The position numbers and the translations under genes are program-made. Below, piece by piece: positions 18,508 through 27,162 of a DNA stretch of 64,000 nucleotides. The notes under the pieces were generated by a model. The model made no database searches and had not been told where the DNA came from. It was given only the letters and a program-made list of their open reading frames with translations. The stretch's first letter is position 1; each line of letters begins with the position of its first letter. Location: positions 5,146,001-5,210,000 of the forward strand of contig NZ_QBDT01000001.1 of NCBI RefSeq assembly GCF_004124325.1, given 5' to 3'. The DNA comes from Streptomyces sp. L2 (lineage in GTDB: Bacteria > Actinomycetota > Actinomycetes > Streptomycetales > Streptomycetaceae).

Positions 18508-19665
18508 GTGCGCCGTACGGTTTTCAACGAGGATCACGAGGCGTTCCGGGAGACCCTTCGCGCCTTCATCGAGGCCGAGGTCGTTCCCGTCTACGACGAG
18601 TGGTTCGCGGCCGGGCAGGCCCCGCGCGACTTCTACTACAAGCTCGGTGAGCTGGGCATCTTCGGCATCAACGTGCCCGAGGAGTTCGGTGGCGCCGGCA
18701 TGGACAGCCACAAGTTCGAGGCCGTCCTGTACGAGGAGACCGCGCGCGCGGGTGTGCAGTTCGGCGGCTCCGGTGTGCACGTGCTGCTCGCCCTGCCGTA
18801 CATCAAGATGCTGGCCACGGACGAGCAGAAGAAGCGGTTCCTGCCGAAGTTCGTCACCGGCGAGGAGATGTGGGCCATCGCGATGACGGAGCCGGGCACC
18901 GGCTCCGACCTCGCGGGCATGAAGACCACCGCCAAGCTCTCCGAGGACGGCACGCACTACGTCCTCAACGGCGCCAAGACCTTCATCACCGGCGGTGTGC
19001 ACGCCGACAAGGTCATCGTCTGCGCCCGGACCTCCGCGCCGACCGCCGAGGACCGCCGCCACGGCATCTCCCTGTTCGCCGTGGACACCAAGTCCGAGGG
19101 CTACTCCATCGGCCGCAAGCTGGACAAGCTGGGCCTGCGCACCTCCGACACCGCCGAGCTGGCGTTCGTCGACGTGAAGGTGCCGGTCGAGGACCTGCTG
19201 GGCGAGGAGAACAAGGGCTTCTACTACCTCGGCCACAACCTGGCGTCCGAGCGCTGGGGCATCGCCTTCGGCGCCTACGCGCAGGCCAAGGCCGCCGTCC
19301 GCTTCGCCAAGGAGTACGTGCGGGAGCGCACCGTCTTCGGCAAGCCGGTCGCCCACTTCCAGAACACCAAGTTCGAGCTGGCTGCCTGCCAGGCCGAGGT
19401 GGACGCCGCCGAGGCCGTCGCCGACCGCGCGACCGAGGCGCTGGACGCCGGTGAGCTGACCCCCGCCGAGGCCGCCTCCGCGAAGCTGTTCTGCACCGAG
19501 GTCGCCCACCGCGTCATCGACCGCTGCCTCCAGCTGCACGGCGGCTACGGCTACATGAACGAGTACCCGATCGCCCGCCTGTACGCGGACAACCGCGTCA
19601 ACCGCATCTACGGCGGCACCAGCGAAATCATGAAGACGATCATCGCGAAGGACATGGGCCTGTAG
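18508..19665 (+). CDS. Acyl-CoA dehydrogenase, long-chain/isovaleryl-like active site
   Basis: A 385-residue FAD acyl-CoA dehydrogenase. It has WAIAMTEPGTGSDLAGM (FAD strand), YVRERTVFGKPVAHFQ and LHGGYGYMNEYPIAR. The classical base position near the C-terminus is glycine (IYGGTSEI), while a glutamate, E248 in ASERWGIA, lies where isovaleryl- and long-chain dehydrogenases keep their catalytic base. Its reaction therefore probably uses that residue, unlike the neighbouring AcdH. The GTG at 18508 has GTGGAGGTGG upstream; the longer frame from 18427 has no such site. Confidence 0.92.
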   Translation: MRRTVFNEDHEAFRETLRAFIEAEVVPVYDEWFAAGQAPRDFYYKLGELGIFGINVPEEFGGAGMDSHKFEAVLYEETARAGVQFGGSGVHVLLALPYIKMLATDEQKKRFLPKFVTGEEMWAIAMTEPGTGSDLAGMKTTAKLSEDGTHYVLNGAKTFITGGVHADKVIVCARTSAPTAEDRRHGISLFAVDTKSEGYSIGRKLDKLGLRTSDTAELAFVDVKVPVEDLLGEENKGFYYLGHNLASERWGIAFGAYAQAKAAVRFAKEYVRERTVFGKPVAHFQNTKFELAACQAEVDAAEAVADRATEALDAGELTPAEAASAKLFCTEVAHRVIDRCLQLHGGYGYMNEYPIARLYADNRVNRIYGGTSEIMKTIIAKDMGL

Positions 19666-19702
19666 GACCACGGGTCATCGCTGGCCTGTACAACTAGATC
19701 CC

Positions 19703-20569
19703 ATGAGCCAGGCACTCCAGGATCTCCTCGATCTGCTCGACCTGGAGCAGATCGAGGAGAACATCTTCCGCGGCCAGTCCCGCTCCGCCGTCGTACCCCG
19801 CGTCTTCGGCGGGCAGGTCGCGGCGCAGGCGCTGGTCGCCGCCGGGCGCACGGTCCCCGCCGACCGGCCCGCCCACTCGTTGCACGCCTACTTCCTGCGC
19901 CCCGGCGACCCGGGCGCGCCGATCGTCTACACGGTCGACCGCATCCGCGACGGCCGCTCGTTCACCACGCGCCGCGTCGTCGCCGTCCAGCACGGCAAGC
20001 CGATCTTCCACCTCTCGGCGTCCTTCCAGACGTACGAGGAGGGCCTGGACCACCAGGCGCCGATGCCGGCCTCACCCGACCCGGCGACCCTGCCCACCTC
20101 GCAGGAACGCCTGCGCGGCTACGGCCACCTCGGCCCCGAGGTCGTCGAACGTTTCCTGGAGGCGCGCGAGGCGATCGACCTGCGCTACGTCGACGAGCCG
20201 CCGTACGGCAGCTTCGGCGAGCCGCGCGAGCCGCACTCGCAGGTGTGGTTCCGCACCAACGGCAAGCTCGACGACGACCCCTTGCTGCACGTCGTCCTCG
20301 CCACCTACGTCTCCGACATGACCCTGCTCGACTCGGTCCTGCTCGCGCACGGGCGCGGCGGCTGGGCCGTCGGCGACGTGGTCGGCGCCTCCCTGGACCA
20401 CGCTATGTGGTTCCACCGCCCGTTCCGCGCCGACGAGTGGCTCCTGTACGACCAGGAGTCCCCGTCGGCCCACGGCGGCCGCGGCCTCGGCCAGGCCCGC
20501 ATCTACACCCAGGACGGCCGCCTCGCCATCACGGTCATCCAGGAGGGCGTGGTCCGCGTCCCCCGCTGA
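19703..20569 (+). CDS. tesB: Acyl-CoA thioesterase II (TesB family)
   Basis: A 288-residue double hot-dog thioesterase that hydrolyses acyl-CoAs. Family segments are RVFGGQVAAQALVAA, SLHAYFLRPGDP, the middle DLRYVDEPPYG and the C-terminal SLDHAMWFHRPFRADEWLLYD. It starts 37 bases after the acyl-CoA dehydrogenase gene on the same strand and is probably co-transcribed with it, so it may recycle CoA from the same acyl pool. Its last 12 codons are repeated imperfectly after the stop. Confidence 0.94.
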   Translation: MSQALQDLLDLLDLEQIEENIFRGQSRSAVVPRVFGGQVAAQALVAAGRTVPADRPAHSLHAYFLRPGDPGAPIVYTVDRIRDGRSFTTRRVVAVQHGKPIFHLSASFQTYEEGLDHQAPMPASPDPATLPTSQERLRGYGHLGPEVVERFLEAREAIDLRYVDEPPYGSFGEPREPHSQVWFRTNGKLDDDPLLHVVLATYVSDMTLLDSVLLAHGRGGWAVGDVVGASLDHAMWFHRPFRADEWLLYDQESPSAHGGRGLGQARIYTQDGRLAITVIQEGVVRVPR

Positions 20570-20613
20570 CCACACCGTCCAGGAGGGCATGGCCGGCGTC
20601 CCCCGCCGACCAC
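20538..20613. repeat. Tandem repeat of the tesB 3' end
   Basis: Two copies with a 40-base period. Copy one (from 20538) is the end of tesB plus its stop. Copy two (20578-20613) repeats TCCAGGAGGGC and the CGTCCCCCGC part with four changes, one of which turns TGA into CGA. Confidence 0.8.
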
Positions 20614-20631
20614 CCCCTCCCCCGGGGGGCT

Positions 20632-22923
20632 TCAGTCCCTGCGGATCAGCTCCGGGTCGATGCGCCTGCCCACCAGAGGCAGGGTGCCCAGCGTCGCCGC
20701 GACCACCACGCCCAGTGCCGCGCACGCCAGCAGCGGGATCCCGGCGAAGTCCCAGCGGACCGCGCCGCCCCCGGTGACGAGATAGCCGGACTCGGCGAGC
20801 TTGCCGCTCACCAGGGCGAGGACCAGGCCGATGGTCAGCGGGAGCACCACCTGGGTGCTCTGCACCGCCCGGAGGGTGCGGGTCCGGGCCCCGATGAGGG
20901 TGATCGCCGTGATCTGCGCCCGGCGTTCGACGGCCCGGTCCGTCACGGAGACCAGGAACGCCCCGACGCCGATCACCATTCCCATGATCATGCCGAGGAC
21001 CAGCAGCGTCTCGATGACCGCGATCTGCTGGAGGCTGTCGACGTTGACGCCGACCGGCTCCACGGCGACGGTGGGCGCGACCGCGCCGATGCCGTCGAGG
21101 ACCGAGCGGACCGTGCCCGGGTCGGAGGTGCTGTCCAGGACGAACGCACCCGACTGCGGCCGGGCGCGCGCGGGCAGCGCCGACGGCGGCAGGATCACCG
21201 ACGCGCCGCCCACCGCGGAGGGGTCGTAGGGGCGGAAAACGACCGTGGCGGCCGGGATCGTGAGCTTCAGGGACACCTGGCGCCGTCCCTCACGCAGGTG
21301 GAACGGGAACGCGGCTCCCGGGCGGATGTCCGGGTCGGCGGCGCTGTTCGGATCGACCAGGCGCATGACCCGCCCCTCCTCGCAGCCGTCGGCCCGCTCG
21401 ACCAGCCGGGACAACTGGGCGCAGGTGGCGATCAGCGCGGTGGCCTGGGTCGGCACGTCCGATGCCCGGGGGTCGGTCCAGGAGTCCATCGTGACGGCGT
21501 GGGCGCGTACCCCCGGCAGTCCGGTCAGCCGGCTCTGCTCCTGCCCGGTGACGGCCGAGAGCGGCAGGGAGTAGTCCTGGACGGGATTGCTCGGCCTGCT
21601 GACCTCCTCGAACTCGATCAGCACGCCCTGGGCGAGGGACGCGGCGAACACGAGCAGCACGAGTCCGGTGACGACGCGCATGGTGCTGCCCGGTTCGACC
21701 TCGGTGCGGCGCATCGCCAGATTCAGCGTCAGGGACTGCGTGGTGCCGGCCACCTTCCGGGCGAGCAGGTACGACAGCCACGGGAGGGTCAGGACGAGTC
21801 CGGCGCCGGTGAGCAGCACGCCGGCCACGACGAGGAGCCCGTTCACGCCGTCGCTCGTGGCGGGGTGGCTCGTGAGCCCGGTCGCGCAGTAGCCCGTGAC
21901 GACGCCGAGCCCGGTGACCAGCAGCAGGCCGCCCCACCTGCGCGGCGGCTTCGGTACGGCCGTCCGCCGTACCGCCAGCGGATCCGCCGCGGCCTTGCGG
22001 GCGCTCGCCCGGCCGGTGAACCAGGCCAGCGCCGGGCAGCCGAGGAGGCAGAGGGCGACAGTCGTCCAGGACAGGGCGCCGTCGGCCGGATACCAGCGCA
22101 GGGCGGGCAGGCCGGAGCGGGACATGACCTGGTTGAGGATCCAGTACTCCCCGAGTCCGACGAGTGAGCCGAGCAGCGCCGCGGCGACGGTCTCGGCGGC
22201 GTTCACGCGCTGGGTGCCCCGGGTGCTCAGGCCCAGCAGGCGCAGCGAGGCGAGCCGGCGGGTGCGGCTGGCCGCGGAGAGCCGGGCGCAGACCGAGAGG
22301 AAGACGGCCAGCGGGAGCAGGACCAGGGTGGCCAGGGCGAAGCGGAGGTTGGTGAGGGTGGAGGGGTCGACGACGGGGACCGGGGCGTAGGGGTAGCCGA
22401 AGGATTTCAGGGCCGCGGTGTCGGGATCGCCGGTGATCCGGGACCGGGTCGTGCCGACGTAGGCGTACAGCTCGTCGGGATCCGCGAGGCCGGCCGGGCC
22501 GATGAGGCCCTTCTCGCGGCCCGGCAGGAGTCCCTTGAGGGCGGGTTCGGAGCGCAGCAGGACGTGCAGCCGCGGGGAGACGAACAGCTGTCCGGGGCCG
22601 GGGAGTTCGCCGAGCCCGGGCGGCGGGGTCCGGTCGCCGTGGCTGCCCGCGGCGATGAAGACCCGGGTGAACGGACTGGATCCGTGCGGGTCCGTCCGCT
22701 CCAGGACGAGCGTGGCGCCGGGCCCCGCGTGCCGGGCCGACGTCGTCCGGGGCTCGCGGGCCGCGGCCCGGCCGTCGTGCGCGTCGAGGATCGCCGGGAT
22801 GGTCAGGACGAGGGCGAGGCAGCACACACCGAGCGAACTGCCCGCCGCCATCAGGAAGAAGCGGACGCGGTTGCCCCGGCCGGCACCGGACAGCAGGCGC
22901 AGGCCGAGCAGGAGCTCCCTCAC
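20632..22923 (-). CDS. FtsX-like ABC transporter permease
   Basis: A 763-residue membrane protein of the MacB/FtsX exporter class. An N-terminal segment (about residues 20-45) is followed by a large extracellular loop, then membrane helices around 192-215, 240-260, 285-300, 330-370 and a second FtsX block, with the final block at about 635-745. It is coupled by a GTGA overlap to the ATPase gene upstream. Substrate unknown; related pairs export lipoproteins, peptides or drugs. The GTG start at 22923 follows from the overlap. Confidence 0.88.
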   Translation of the reverse strand: MRELLLGLRLLSGAGRGNRVRFFLMAAGSSLGVCCLALVLTIPAILDAHDGRAAAREPRTTSARHAGPGATLVLERTDPHGSSPFTRVFIAAGSHGDRTPPPGLGELPGPGQLFVSPRLHVLLRSEPALKGLLPGREKGLIGPAGLADPDELYAYVGTTRSRITGDPDTAALKSFGYPYAPVPVVDPSTLTNLRFALATLVLLPLAVFLSVCARLSAASRTRRLASLRLLGLSTRGTQRVNAAETVAAALLGSLVGLGEYWILNQVMSRSGLPALRWYPADGALSWTTVALCLLGCPALAWFTGRASARKAAADPLAVRRTAVPKPPRRWGGLLLVTGLGVVTGYCATGLTSHPATSDGVNGLLVVAGVLLTGAGLVLTLPWLSYLLARKVAGTTQSLTLNLAMRRTEVEPGSTMRVVTGLVLLVFAASLAQGVLIEFEEVSRPSNPVQDYSLPLSAVTGQEQSRLTGLPGVRAHAVTMDSWTDPRASDVPTQATALIATCAQLSRLVERADGCEEGRVMRLVDPNSAADPDIRPGAAFPFHLREGRRQVSLKLTIPAATVVFRPYDPSAVGGASVILPPSALPARARPQSGAFVLDSTSDPGTVRSVLDGIGAVAPTVAVEPVGVNVDSLQQIAVIETLLVLGMIMGMVIGVGAFLVSVTDRAVERRAQITAITLIGARTRTLRAVQSTQVVLPLTIGLVLALVSGKLAESGYLVTGGGAVRWDFAGIPLLACAALGVVVAATLGTLPLVGRRIDPELIRRD

Positions 22924-23648
22924 ACCGCCTCCCGCGGGGTGAGGACGCCGTCGGCCATCGTGTAACGGCTGTCGGCCCGCGCGGCGACCGCAGGGTCATG
23001 CGTCACCAGGACGACGGCGGTGCCCTGGGAGCGTGCCAGGTCCAGGAACTCCTCCAGCACGGCGGAGGCGTTGGCGCTGTCCAGCGAGCCCGTCGGCTCG
23101 TCGGCGAAGACGACGGCCGGGCGGTGGACCAGCGCCCGGGCCACGGCGACGCGCTGGCTCTGGCCGCCGGACACCTGTGAGGGCCGCCGTTCCCGCAGCT
23201 CGCCGAGTCCGAGACGGTCCAGCACCACGCCTGCCGCCGCCAGTGCGGGCTTCTTGCGCTGCCCCGCGAGGCGGAGGGGGAGCGCGGTGTTCTCCTCGAT
23301 GGTCAGTTCGGGCAGCAATTCCCCGTACTGGAACACGAATCCGAAGCTCTCCCGGCGCAGCGAACTGATCTGCTCGTCGTCGAGGTCCGCGAGCACCCGC
23401 CCCTTGAAACACACCCGCCCCCGCCCCGCCGGCAGAACTCCGGCCAGGCAGTAGAGCAGCGACGACTTCCCCGACCCACTCTGCCCGGTGATCGCGACCA
23501 CTTCCCCTCGCGCGACCGACAGATGCGCATCGCGCACGGCGAGGTGACTGCCGTAGGAGAGGTCAACTCCCGTGGCAGACAGAATTTCTGACGTAGTGAT
23601 GACTTCCCCCAAGAAGCGGATGGGCCCAGGTTCGCACCTGGGCCCCAT
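22920..23648 (-). CDS. ABC transporter ATP-binding protein (LolD/MacB type)
   Basis: A 242-residue ATPase with Walker A GQSGSGKSS, Q-loop FVFQYGEL, signature VSGGQSQR and Walker B VVFADEPTGSLDS. This LolD/MacB pattern pairs with FtsX-like permeases, here the next gene. The start is uncertain. ATG 23648 has GGTGAG upstream but lies within a terminator-like hairpin; a TTG at 23612 also fits. Homologous domain sequence begins only near residue 17, so the first residues may not be translated. Confidence 0.88.
   Translation of the reverse strand: MGPRCEPGPIRFLGEVITTSEILSATGVDLSYGSHLAVRDAHLSVARGEVVAITGQSGSGKSSLLYCLAGVLPAGRGRVCFKGRVLADLDDEQISSLRRESFGFVFQYGELLPELTIEENTALPLRLAGQRKKPALAAAGVVLDRLGLGELRERRPSQVSGGQSQRVAVARALVHRPAVVFADEPTGSLDSANASAVLEEFLDLARSQGTAVVLVTHDPAVAARADSRYTMADGVLTPREAV
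23622..23645. terminator. Terminator-like hairpin between secreted-protein gene and ABC pair
   Basis: A 10-bp perfect stem (gggcccaggt/acctgggccc) with loop TCGC, 24 bases after the stop of the upstream minus-strand gene. The annotated ATPase start sits on its edge, so it may act as terminator or as a structure covering that start. Confidence 0.65.
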
Positions 23649-23669
23649 GGTCTCACCGGTGGATCGCCG

Positions 23670-24080
23670 CTACCGCTTGTAGTGCTTGGTCACGGAGCAG
23701 TTGTCCGGGTGGAAGGAACCCTTGTCCCGGCACACGCGTATGTAGGCGTCCTCGGTGTACTGCTCGGCGCCGTCCCAGTTGTAGTAGTCCAGCGGCACGG
23801 TCTTCTTCTGCTTGCCGTTGTACCGGCTCCAGCTGTGGCCCTCGACCTTCACCTGCATGTACACGTTGTGCCCGTCACCCTTGTCGGTGTCCTGGAGCTT
23901 GCCCTTCCACTCGAAAGCACCGTGGTGCTGGCCCGACGGCCAGAACTTGTACTGCCCGGCGTAGAACTTGCCACCCCCGGTCGACAGGGTCGGAATGGTG
24001 TGCCAAGAGGCGGCGAACGCGGTTCCTGCCCCCGCAGCGAAGAGGGCCGCCGTGATGGCGCCCACTGCCAGCTTCCGCAT
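23670..24080 (-). CDS. Small secreted protein of unknown function
   Basis: A 136-residue exported protein. A signal peptide is clear (MRKLAVGAITAALFAAGAGTAFA, cleavage after about residue 23). The mature part is rich in aromatic, Gly and charged residues and has just two cysteines (VCRDKG and DNCSV), likely one disulphide. I do not recognise the family; similar short secreted proteins are common in Streptomyces. The start has GGGAGAAACC directly upstream. It is followed by a hairpin and then the ABC exporter genes. Confidence 0.8.
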   Translation of the reverse strand: MRKLAVGAITAALFAAGAGTAFAASWHTIPTLSTGGGKFYAGQYKFWPSGQHHGAFEWKGKLQDTDKGDGHNVYMQVKVEGHSWSRYNGKQKKTVPLDYYNWDGAEQYTEDAYIRVCRDKGSFHPDNCSVTKHYKR

Positions 24081-24282
24081 GGTTTCTCCCGTTTTGTGTT
24101 CTGTTGTGGGCCCTGGCGGTCATGTCAGGGCCGCGTCGAAACTAGTCGACTCCCAGCAGAACAAGAGAGGAATTGCTGGTCCGTAGAGACCATTTTGAGG
24201 GGGTTCGCCGCCCAGAACTTTGCGATGATCTTGCTTGTTGTTGGGGTAGATCTGATCTTGAACCGAGCAGAGCCCGGGGCGG

Positions 24283-25080
24283 TCAGGCCAGGCCCGCCTC
24301 CGACAGGAGGTAGGCGGTCATCGGGTCGTAGTAGCGGGGGCTGACGACGTGGTCGTCCAGGGGGACGGCGACCTGGAGGGTGCCCTCGGACTCGGCGAGG
24401 AAGAGTGCCGGGTCGTTGCAGTCGGCGTAGCCGGCGGCGTCGACGCCGTGCTGGGCCGCGTATCCCGCCCAGCCGTGGTCGGCGACCACGAGGTCCGGCA
24501 GCGGGCGGCCCTCGCGCTCAAGTGCCGTCAGAATGGCGCGCATCGGCTCACCGGAGTGCGTGTGCCAGAGGCTGGCGCCGTGCTCCAGGACGGCCACGTC
24601 GGCGAACTGCATGACGTACCCCTCGTCCGTCTGCAGCCGGTCCGGGATGACGACGATCTCGCAGCCGGCGGTGCGCAGCGCGGCGGCCGTGGCGCGGTGC
24701 ACGTCCAGCAGGCCGCCGGGGTGGCCGGTGGCGAACAGCACCCGCTGCCGGGCGTCGGCCGCCTTGCGCAGTCGGCGCCCGAGCCGCTCCAGGGCGTCGA
24801 CCGTCAGCTCCGGGTCGATGGTGTCCTGCCCGTACCGGTGCTCCGGGTCGTCGCTGACACCCACCCGCTCCGCCATCACCGCGAGCACGTCCTGCTCGTC
24901 CGTCCAGCGCTCACCCAGCTCCAGGCCGAGCCAGAAGTTCCGGTCGCCGTTGGCCAGCCTGCGGTAGTGGGAGAGGTTGTTCTCGCGGGGCGTGGCGACG
25001 TCGCCCGCGATACGGGTCCTCACCAGGTGGTCGACGAGCTGGGCGCGGCTGGGTGTCCCGGATATCGGCATGCCTCCCAT
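24283..25080 (-). CDS. Phosphatase-like conserved protein
   Basis: A 265-residue soluble protein conserved in Streptomyces and usually annotated as a putative phosphatase. Features are FATGHPGGLLDVH, which may bind a phosphate, then VIPDRLQTDEGYVMQF, LWHTHSGEPM, LVVADHGWAGYAA and a YADCNDPALFLAESEGTL acid cluster; conserved His and Asp residues suggest a metal-dependent hydrolase. The catalytic mechanism is not clear from sequence. Start MGGMPISG at 25080 is chosen; ATG 25071 is possible but GGGAGG then sits too close. Confidence 0.65.
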   Translation of the reverse strand: MGGMPISGTPSRAQLVDHLVRTRIAGDVATPRENNLSHYRRLANGDRNFWLGLELGERWTDEQDVLAVMAERVGVSDDPEHRYGQDTIDPELTVDALERLGRRLRKAADARQRVLFATGHPGGLLDVHRATAAALRTAGCEIVVIPDRLQTDEGYVMQFADVAVLEHGASLWHTHSGEPMRAILTALEREGRPLPDLVVADHGWAGYAAQHGVDAAGYADCNDPALFLAESEGTLQVAVPLDDHVVSPRYYDPMTAYLLSEAGLA

Positions 25081-25150
25081 TGTGAGGCAGCCCACGGGGG
25101 CGCGTCTCCGCCATATCGAGCGCTGGGACACGACTCACTCGGCTCAGCAC

Positions 25151-26890
25151 TCAGTGTTTCCGCAGCGCGAACCACAGTTCCATCCGTACGTCCGGATCGT
25201 CCAGGTCGGCGTCCAGCAGCGCCGCACAGCGGGCGATCCGCTGCCGCACGGTGTTGCGGTGCACCTGGAGCGCCACCGCCGTACGGTCCCAACTGCCGTG
25301 CAGCGACAGCCAGGTGCGCAGCGTCCCGGGCAGCGCCGGGTGGCCTGCGAGGGGTGCGAGGAGCGCCTGGGCGTGCGCCTCCGCGTCGGCCCCCGGCACC
25401 AGGTCGTCCAGGGCCGTGCGGTCGCCGTGCCGGACCAGGGGGGCGCGGGTGGCGCGGGCGCGGGCCAGGGCGTGCGCCGCCTGGGTGTCGGCCGCCGGCC
25501 ACTCCGGCGGCTCGACGGCCGAGCTGACCCCGAGGGTCCAGCCGGGCTGCGGGCCGTTCGGCCGCCGCTCGGCCGGCACCAGGAGCCGTACGACGTCGTG
25601 CGCGAGGTCGAGCAGCGGGGAGCCCAGCGCCGCGCCCAGGGCGGAGGCGGCCACCGCGTCCGGGAGCCGGCGCTCCGGGCGGGCGTGCACGACGACCCAC
25701 CGGCCCGCTCCGAGCAAGGGGGCGACCTCCTCGGGCGGCGCCCCGAGCAGCAGCCGTACGAGCGCCGAGGAGCGCGCCGTACCGGCCCCGCTGTGGTGCT
25801 CGCCGGTGAGGAGGGAGAGCAGCACGGCGGCGACGGAGGCGATGGTGTGGTCGCCGGGGTCCCGGTGGACGGTCGCCACGCCGAGGACGAAGCCGTCCCC
25901 GGCACCGAGGGCGTAGGCCGAGAGGTGGGTCTCGGCGAGGGTGTCGGTCGCGGAGGCGGGGGGCTGCGGGTGGTCCGGGCGGGGCCGGACGACCGCCGTC
26001 AGCTCCGCCAGGGCCGCGCCCACCTCCTCCGCCGGCTCCCGGCCCGCGCTCGCGACCTCCGTGCCGTCGGGGCCGTACAGGACCGCGCGGCCCGTAAGAC
26101 GCTGGGCGAGCCGGCGCAGGACCGAGGGGACCGGGTCGGGCCGGGCGGCGGCCGCCGCGAGGCCCTGCTGGGCGTCGGTGACCCGGCGCAGTTCCGCCAT
26201 GCGGGCGCGGGCCATCAGCTGCCAGACCGCGCGGGCCACCCCCGAGAACGTCGTCTGCGGCGGGACCTCCAGCAGCGGCAGGCCGTACGCCTCGCAGGCC
26301 GCGACGAGCGCGGGCGGCACCGTGTCGTGGAGCGGTGCGAGCCCGAAGCCGAGGGCGGCGCCACCGGCGGCGACGATCCGGGAGACGTAGGTGTCGAAGT
26401 ACGACCCCGGGCCCGGGGCATCCGGGCTCGGGGCATCCGGGGCGGTGGCGTCCGGGCCTGGGGCGTCCGGGGCGGTGGCGTCCGGGCCCAGGGCATCCTG
26501 GGCGGCCGCTCTCGTCTCGGCGGTCCCCGTCCTGGCCGCTCCCGTCCCGGTCGCCCGCGTCCCGGTCGCCCCCGCCCAGGTCGCCCCAGGCCCGGTCGTT
26601 CTCGTCTCGGCCGGCCCCCCGACCGCCGCCCCCGTCCCGGTCGGCTCCCGGACCGCCGTGTCCGGGACGTGCACCCCCGCCGTCAGCAGCAGCTCGCCGC
26701 CCAGCAGGTACGGGTACGGGTCGGCCATCTCCGAGGCGTGGGCCGCGTGGATCACCAGGTCCGGGCCGGTGGGCCCGGCGATCTGCCGCAGCGCGAGGTC
26801 CTCCCGGCCCAGCAGCGCCGACAGCGGGATCCCCGGCGTGGGCGGGACGACAGGAGAGGCCGGGGAGGTCGGGGAGGCAGGATCCGGCAT
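25151..26890 (-). CDS. PucR-family transcriptional regulator with a long insertion
   Basis: A 579-residue regulator. It has an N-terminal PucR sensor domain (LLGREDLALRQIAG to PLLEVPPQTTF), a GGDEF-like middle and a C-terminal helix-turn-helix (SWDRTAVALQVHRNTVRQRIARC). The PucR domain is split by about 85 residues of Ala/Thr/Gly/Pro-rich degenerate repeats (ATAPDAPGPD type, around 26400-26650). It is divergent from the agmatinase gene and may regulate it. Start 26890 has GGAGGA 11 bases upstream; ATG 26908 is the alternative. Confidence 0.88.
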   Translation of the reverse strand: MPDPASPTSPASPVVPPTPGIPLSALLGREDLALRQIAGPTGPDLVIHAAHASEMADPYPYLLGGELLLTAGVHVPDTAVREPTGTGAAVGGPAETRTTGPGATWAGATGTRATGTGAARTGTAETRAAAQDALGPDATAPDAPGPDATAPDAPSPDAPGPGSYFDTYVSRIVAAGGAALGFGLAPLHDTVPPALVAACEAYGLPLLEVPPQTTFSGVARAVWQLMARARMAELRRVTDAQQGLAAAAARPDPVPSVLRRLAQRLTGRAVLYGPDGTEVASAGREPAEEVGAALAELTAVVRPRPDHPQPPASATDTLAETHLSAYALGAGDGFVLGVATVHRDPGDHTIASVAAVLLSLLTGEHHSGAGTARSSALVRLLLGAPPEEVAPLLGAGRWVVVHARPERRLPDAVAASALGAALGSPLLDLAHDVVRLLVPAERRPNGPQPGWTLGVSSAVEPPEWPAADTQAAHALARARATRAPLVRHGDRTALDDLVPGADAEAHAQALLAPLAGHPALPGTLRTWLSLHGSWDRTAVALQVHRNTVRQRIARCAALLDADLDDPDVRMELWFALRKH

Positions 26891-27162
26891 GGTGTGCGTT
26901 TCCTCCATCCGATACGGCTCGAATGGATGAAACGTACACTTCGCAGCCGCTTTCCGGCCACCTAGTCTCGTCGTCGAAGGCCCGACGGACGGGCCCGGCC
27001 GGCCAGAACACCCCGGCGCCCAGCGGCCCGGCGGCCCAGCGGCTAGGCGGCCCATCCGCCCGCCGGTCCGAACGCGCGTCCGAGCCGACACCGGCGGCTC
27101 ACCAGTAGGGTCGGAACGAAGCAGCACAAGCGCGACGAAGCGCAAGAAAGAAGGCACACCCC

